Below, piece after piece: positions 63,250 through 64,000 of a DNA stretch of 64,000 bases. The position numbers were made by a program, and so were the translations under genes. The stretch comes from Streptomyces sp. RKND-216. Lineage in GTDB: Bacteria > Actinomycetota > Actinomycetes > Streptomycetales > Streptomycetaceae. The notes under the pieces are model-generated. The model did no database searches. It was not told the DNA's origin and saw only the letters and a list, made by a program, of their open reading frames with translations. Every line of letters begins with the position of its first letter. Positions within the stretch are counted from its first letter, which is position 1. The stretch spans positions 1,097,001-1,161,000 of the forward strand of contig NZ_SSBQ01000002.1 in assembly GCF_004795255.1 (NCBI RefSeq), in the 5' to 3' direction.

Positions 63250-64000
63250 TCAGCCCTGCTCGGGGTCGCCGCGGGTGTAGGTGACGCGCTCCACCGTGCC
63301 GACCTCGCCGAGCCGGTCGACCTCCTTGCCGTTGACCCACAGCTTGACGGCTCCGGCGTTGCCGAAGACCAGGTCGAGCTGCTCGTCGTCAATGAAGGTC
63401 TTGGTGCCGCCCTCGTTGAGGACACCCTCGAAGATCAGCTTGCCGGTGTGGTCGGTGGCGGAGATCCAGCTGTTGCCGTCGTCGGCCTCCATCCGCACCG
63501 TCACCTTGTCGGCCGGGACGCCGGCGATGGCGCTCTCGGACGGCTCGGGCTCGGGCTTGGACGGCTTCTTCTGATCGGGCTTGGCGTCGGGCTTGTCGCC
63601 GTCGGGCTTCTCGGCCGGTTCCTCCTGGGCGACCTGGCTCCCGTTGCCGCCCTCCTCCCCGGTGAACAGCGTGAAGCCGACGAAGCCGACGACGGCCACG
63701 ATGGCGGCGACCATGGCCGCGGTCCAGTTGGGACGGCGGGGCTCGGGTCGGATGCGTTCGGCCTCGAACAGCGTCGCGGCAGGAGTGGGTTCGGGACGCC
63801 CGCCGTGCTCGGCGTCGTACTGTGCGACCAGGGCGTCCGCGTCCAGCCCGACGGCACGGGCGAGCGTGCGGACGTGGCCACGGGCGTAGACGTCACCGCC
63901 GCAGCGGGAGAAGTCGTCATCCTCGATCGCGTGGACGATGGGCACCCGCACGCGGGTCGACGTACTGACCTCTTCCACGGTCAGCCGGGCGTCGATACGG
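63250..64000 (-). CDS. RodZ-like helix-turn-helix membrane protein (5' end outside window)
   Basis: At least 250 residues; the N-terminus lies beyond the right edge. The HTH part (ARLTVEEVSTSTRVRVPIVH, AIEDDDFSRCGGDVYARGHV, RTLARAVGLDADALVAQYDA) is of the RodZ type. It is followed by a linker, a membrane segment (WTAAMVAAIVAVVGFVGFTL), a Pro/Asp/Lys-rich stretch and a C-terminal DUF4115 domain (VTVRMEADDGNSWISATDHT to VNGKEVDRLGEVGTVERVTY). RodZ links MreB to the cell wall machinery in rods; its role in actinobacteria is less clear. 93 bases upstream of rimO on the same strand, in the position next to ftsK in related genomes. Confidence 0.9.
   Translation of the reverse strand, partial: RIDARLTVEEVSTSTRVRVPIVHAIEDDDFSRCGGDVYARGHVRTLARAVGLDADALVAQYDAEHGGRPEPTPAATLFEAERIRPEPRRPNWTAAMVAAIVAVVGFVGFTLFTGEEGGNGSQVAQEEPAEKPDGDKPDAKPDQKKPSKPEPEPSESAIAGVPADKVTVRMEADDGNSWISATDHTGKLIFEGVLNEGGTKTFIDDEQLDLVFGNAGAVKLWVNGKEVDRLGEVGTVERVTYTRGDPEQG

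Overview
The window is a piece of a very GC-rich actinobacterial chromosome, almost certainly from a Streptomyces or a close relative. The evidence is the principal sigma factor hrdB directly beside the sporulation regulator whiH, strong G/C bias at third codon positions, frequent GTG starts, and a gene order that follows the Streptomyces coelicolor SCO5752-SCO5821 region as I remember it. It reads as stable core chromosome. I see no insertion sequence, phage gene, integrase, CRISPR array, rRNA or tRNA. Both ends cut a gene: a secreted serine protease on the left and a RodZ-like helix-turn-helix membrane protein on the right.

Layout. 1-1.4 kb: partial serine protease, then two decayed gene remnants. 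1.5-8.5 kb (minus strand): hrdB, whiH, a fused ABC ATPase-permease, an NrtR-type Nudix regulator and a DUF4192 protein. 8.7-11.6 kb (plus): a RecQ helicase with a phosphoribosyltransferase-like tail and a hypothetical. 11.8-20.3 kb (minus): hypothetical, rnhB, a DUF4173 membrane protein, a damaged ADP-ribosylglycohydrolase, a DUF4937-like protein, and the B12-dependent ribonucleotide reductase nrdJ with its repressor nrdR. lexA diverges from nrdR. 21.7-28.4 kb (minus): a DinG-type helicase, then a three-gene NIS siderophore cassette (two IucA/IucC synthetases and a GNAT acyltransferase). 28.7-29.9 kb (plus): a lipoprotein protease. 30-36.6 kb (minus): hflX, a RelA/SpoT homologue (rshA), dapF, a membrane protein and miaA. 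36.8-43.7 kb: a small antitoxin-like gene, a LigB-like protein, miaB, an orphan TAXI binding protein and a GH38 alpha-mannosidase. 43.8-51.3 kb: an FAD monooxygenase, the glutamate ABC transporter gluABCD, and the divergent two-component pair gluR-gluK. 51.4-53.6 kb: recX, recA and a DUF3046 gene. 53.6-59.2 kb (plus): the large helicase lhr and a nei-type glycosylase. 59.2-64 kb (minus): a small membrane protein, clgR, cinA, pgsA, rimO and the partial RodZ-like gene.

DNA repair and replication genes are concentrated here (recQ, rnhB, nrdRJ, lexA, dinG-like, recA, recX, lhr, nei). LexA-box-like sequences lie upstream of both lexA and recA. A pair of NrdR boxes with centres 31 bp apart lies between nrdR and lexA. 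Developmental and stress control is represented by hrdB, whiH, rshA and clgR. Many operons end in long, nearly perfect GC hairpins without a U tract, and a similar hairpin lies between gluB and gluC and another inside the 5' part of recX.

I did not find a clearly new multi-gene system. The observations most worth a second look are the siderophore cassette with no visible amine-oxidising gene and no visible iron box, the RshA protein with substituted synthetase residues, the hairpins placed inside operons, the NrdR box pair, and the truncated ADP-ribosylglycohydrolase.
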